From NCBI GenBank assembly GCA_016202725.1, contig JACQOD010000098.1, positions 1 to 22,216 of the forward strand: DNA of 22,216 nucleotides, in the 5' to 3' direction. The position numbers and the translations under genes are program-made. Numbering within the stretch: position 1 is the first letter of the stretch; the number at the start of each line of letters is the position of its first letter. This DNA is from Candidatus Aenigmatarchaeota archaeon. GTDB lineage: Archaea > Aenigmatarchaeota > Aenigmatarchaeia > QMZP01. The notes beneath the pieces were generated by a model. That model was given only the letters and a program-made list of their open reading frames with translations, made no database searches and was not told the DNA's origin. Below, piece by piece: positions 21,334 to 22,216 of this stretch.

Positions 21334-21962
21334 GCCACCAATCTCCAGAACATCTCTGAGCCGTAAAGCGAAATGCCATGATTTCTTGCTTCCTTCCCCA
21401 CATTCAATCCCTCCGTCTCTAGCATCTTCTTGAACTCTTTGATATCCGTCAGTAATGGGCTTACCTTAAGATTATGCGAATACTGGTAGCTTGCGCTTTC
21501 CCGCTCTATGCTCTCTCTTAATGCCTTGTTCTTCAGATCGGTTACTATAAATAACAAATCAATGTCCGATGTCTTTGTTGCTCCCCCCTTCGCATAACTA
21601 CCGAACAAGATGATGGAGTGGATATCCGACATGAATTCTGTGGTCAGCTTTGATATCAGACTTTCAATAACAGCCTTGATTTTCGGATGCTCTTTGTATA
21701 TCTCCTCTTTCTTCTGCGCGTCGACCTCTTCAAGAAGACGCCTGCACTTCGCATTGTCAAGATTGAGCACACACGACTTTGCATTCCCAATCCTTTCTAT
21801 TTTTATTATCTTTTCGTTTTCCATTGATGTGATGTGGTTATACGCCGGGCGATAGCCGATTCCAAGTTTTTTTGAAATTTCAAGGATAGTCGCCCTTTTG
21901 TGCAATTCGCTCCTCAGCAAACGCATGATTTTTAGCAGGGTCTGCTGTCTCATATTGATCAT
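21330..21962 (-). CDS. HTH-fused minimal nucleotidyltransferase (MNT), putative antitoxin
   Basis: 210 aa. The N-terminal 20-65 region is a winged/HTH domain (ATILEISKKLGIGYRPAYNH, then ENEKIIKIERIG). The C-terminal half is a pol-beta nucleotidyltransferase with LFGSYAKGGATKTSDIDLLF (119-138), which fits GSX10DXD with Asp133 and Asp135. In HEPN/MNT systems this enzyme AMPylates and silences the HEPN toxin. Most MNT antitoxins are stand-alone; the fused HTH gives it a means of binding its own promoter. The ATG at 21962 is preferred because TATA (21989-21998) and a 20-bp palindrome (21965-21984) lie just upstream; an ATG at 21953 is an alternative. It is first in the two-gene operon. Confidence 0.83.
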   Translation of the reverse strand: MINMRQQTLLKIMRLLRSELHKRATILEISKKLGIGYRPAYNHITSMENEKIIKIERIGNAKSCVLNLDNAKCRRLLEEVDAQKKEEIYKEHPKIKAVIESLISKLTTEFMSDIHSIILFGSYAKGGATKTSDIDLLFIVTDLKNKALRESIERESASYQYSHNLKVSPLLTDIKEFKKMLETEGLNVGKEARNHGISLYGSEMFWRLVA

Positions 21963-21964
21963 TT

Positions 21965-21984
21965 AGTGAATAATATTATTCACT
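21965..21984. promoter_or_regulatory. Perfect 20-bp palindromic operator of the HEPN/MNT operon
   Basis: AGTGAATAATATTATTCACT is a perfect palindrome located between the TATA box and the MNT start, over the predicted transcription start. Its place fits autorepression by the HTH-MNT protein. Confidence 0.7.
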
Positions 21985-21988
21985 TCTG

Positions 21989-21998
21989 TATATAAGCT
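21989..21998 (-). promoter_or_regulatory. TATA box of the HEPN/MNT operon
   Basis: The minus strand reads GCTTATATAC, centred about 31 nt upstream of the ATG at 21962. Transcription would begin inside the palindrome, near 21966. Confidence 0.65.
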
Positions 21999-22216
21999 TT
22001 TCGGCGGCAGATGCTGACCGATGGTCGCTTCATGTCTTGGGCAAGCGCAAACCTTCGGAAGGGCGACGATGGGGGAGGAGAGCCAGCAATAAGAGCCCGT
22101 CCCAAAACGCACCGGACGACTTCCGTCAGTGCGGGGGTTGGAAGGAGCTGGCAAGCCGGCCCCTGCCCAGGCTGCCGGTTCCGCACGACCGCCATCCGGC
22201 GGGCGGATGCCTGCAC
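21999..22216. other. Window end without a supported gene
   Basis: GC-rich again. A minus-strand frame is open to the window edge, but its product is low-complexity and unrecognisable, with no start signal in view. The stretch GCCAGCAATAA at 22071-22081 weakly resembles GCCAACAATAA in repeat copy B. Confidence 0.3.

Noticed and set aside
22050..22095. Third copy of the intergenic repeat
   Set aside because: Only a short GCCARCAATAA stretch resembles copy B. The diagnostic GCGCGAATTCCCC and its spacing are absent, so chance similarity is likely.

Overview
The window is about 22 kb of GC-rich archaeal chromosome. Evidence for Archaea: a sliding-clamp PCNA, an archaeal/eukaryal-type aspartyl-tRNA synthetase, an OB-fold RPA-like protein, several secreted proteins with class III (type IV pilin-like) signal sequences, and TATA boxes centred about 24-28 nt upstream of most first-gene start codons, which implies mainly leaderless mRNAs. 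The many small secreted proteins of unknown family recall DPANN or deep euryarchaeal genomes, but the sequence does not fix the lineage.

Layout. 1-1289: a stand-alone AAA+ ATPase with a DUF4143-type C-terminus. 1422-2207 (-): an MTA phosphorylase, divergent from a tight four-gene operon (2326-4761) of a membrane-anchored Lon-like (S16) protease without ATPase domain, a membrane-anchored bifunctional-nuclease (BFN) domain protein, a 100-aa unknown and a TatD-type hydrolase. 4751-6419 (-): a frameshifted DUF2283-like gene, PCNA and a small OB-fold protein. The last of these is divergent from aspRS (6473-7768).

7765-20445 is a roughly 12.7 kb surface/secretion locus. It holds six small or medium proteins with N-terminal pilin-like or single TM segments, a 205-aa winged-helix protein on the opposite strand (12038-12655), a 605-aa class III signal protein, a 1506-aa secreted modular protein with repeated CGDG cysteine modules and beta-sandwich repeats, and a 455-aa type I membrane protein with a signal peptide and C-terminal TM. 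No assembly ATPase, platform protein or prepilin peptidase lies in the window, so the assembly machinery must be elsewhere. This locus is the best candidate for an undescribed system: an extracellular, disulfide-rich appendage or adhesion complex.

20446-22216: a gene-free stretch carrying a diverged copy of a repeat also found at 8410-8488, then an AT-richer HEPN/MNT toxin-antitoxin pair whose promoter contains a perfect 20-bp palindrome, which looks horizontally acquired.

Regulatory themes: two pairs of divergent genes share one AT-rich TATA element in a 53-56 nt gap. The palindrome GCTTAAGC occurs four times between 8.2 and 12.4 kb, all in or beside the pilin-like locus.
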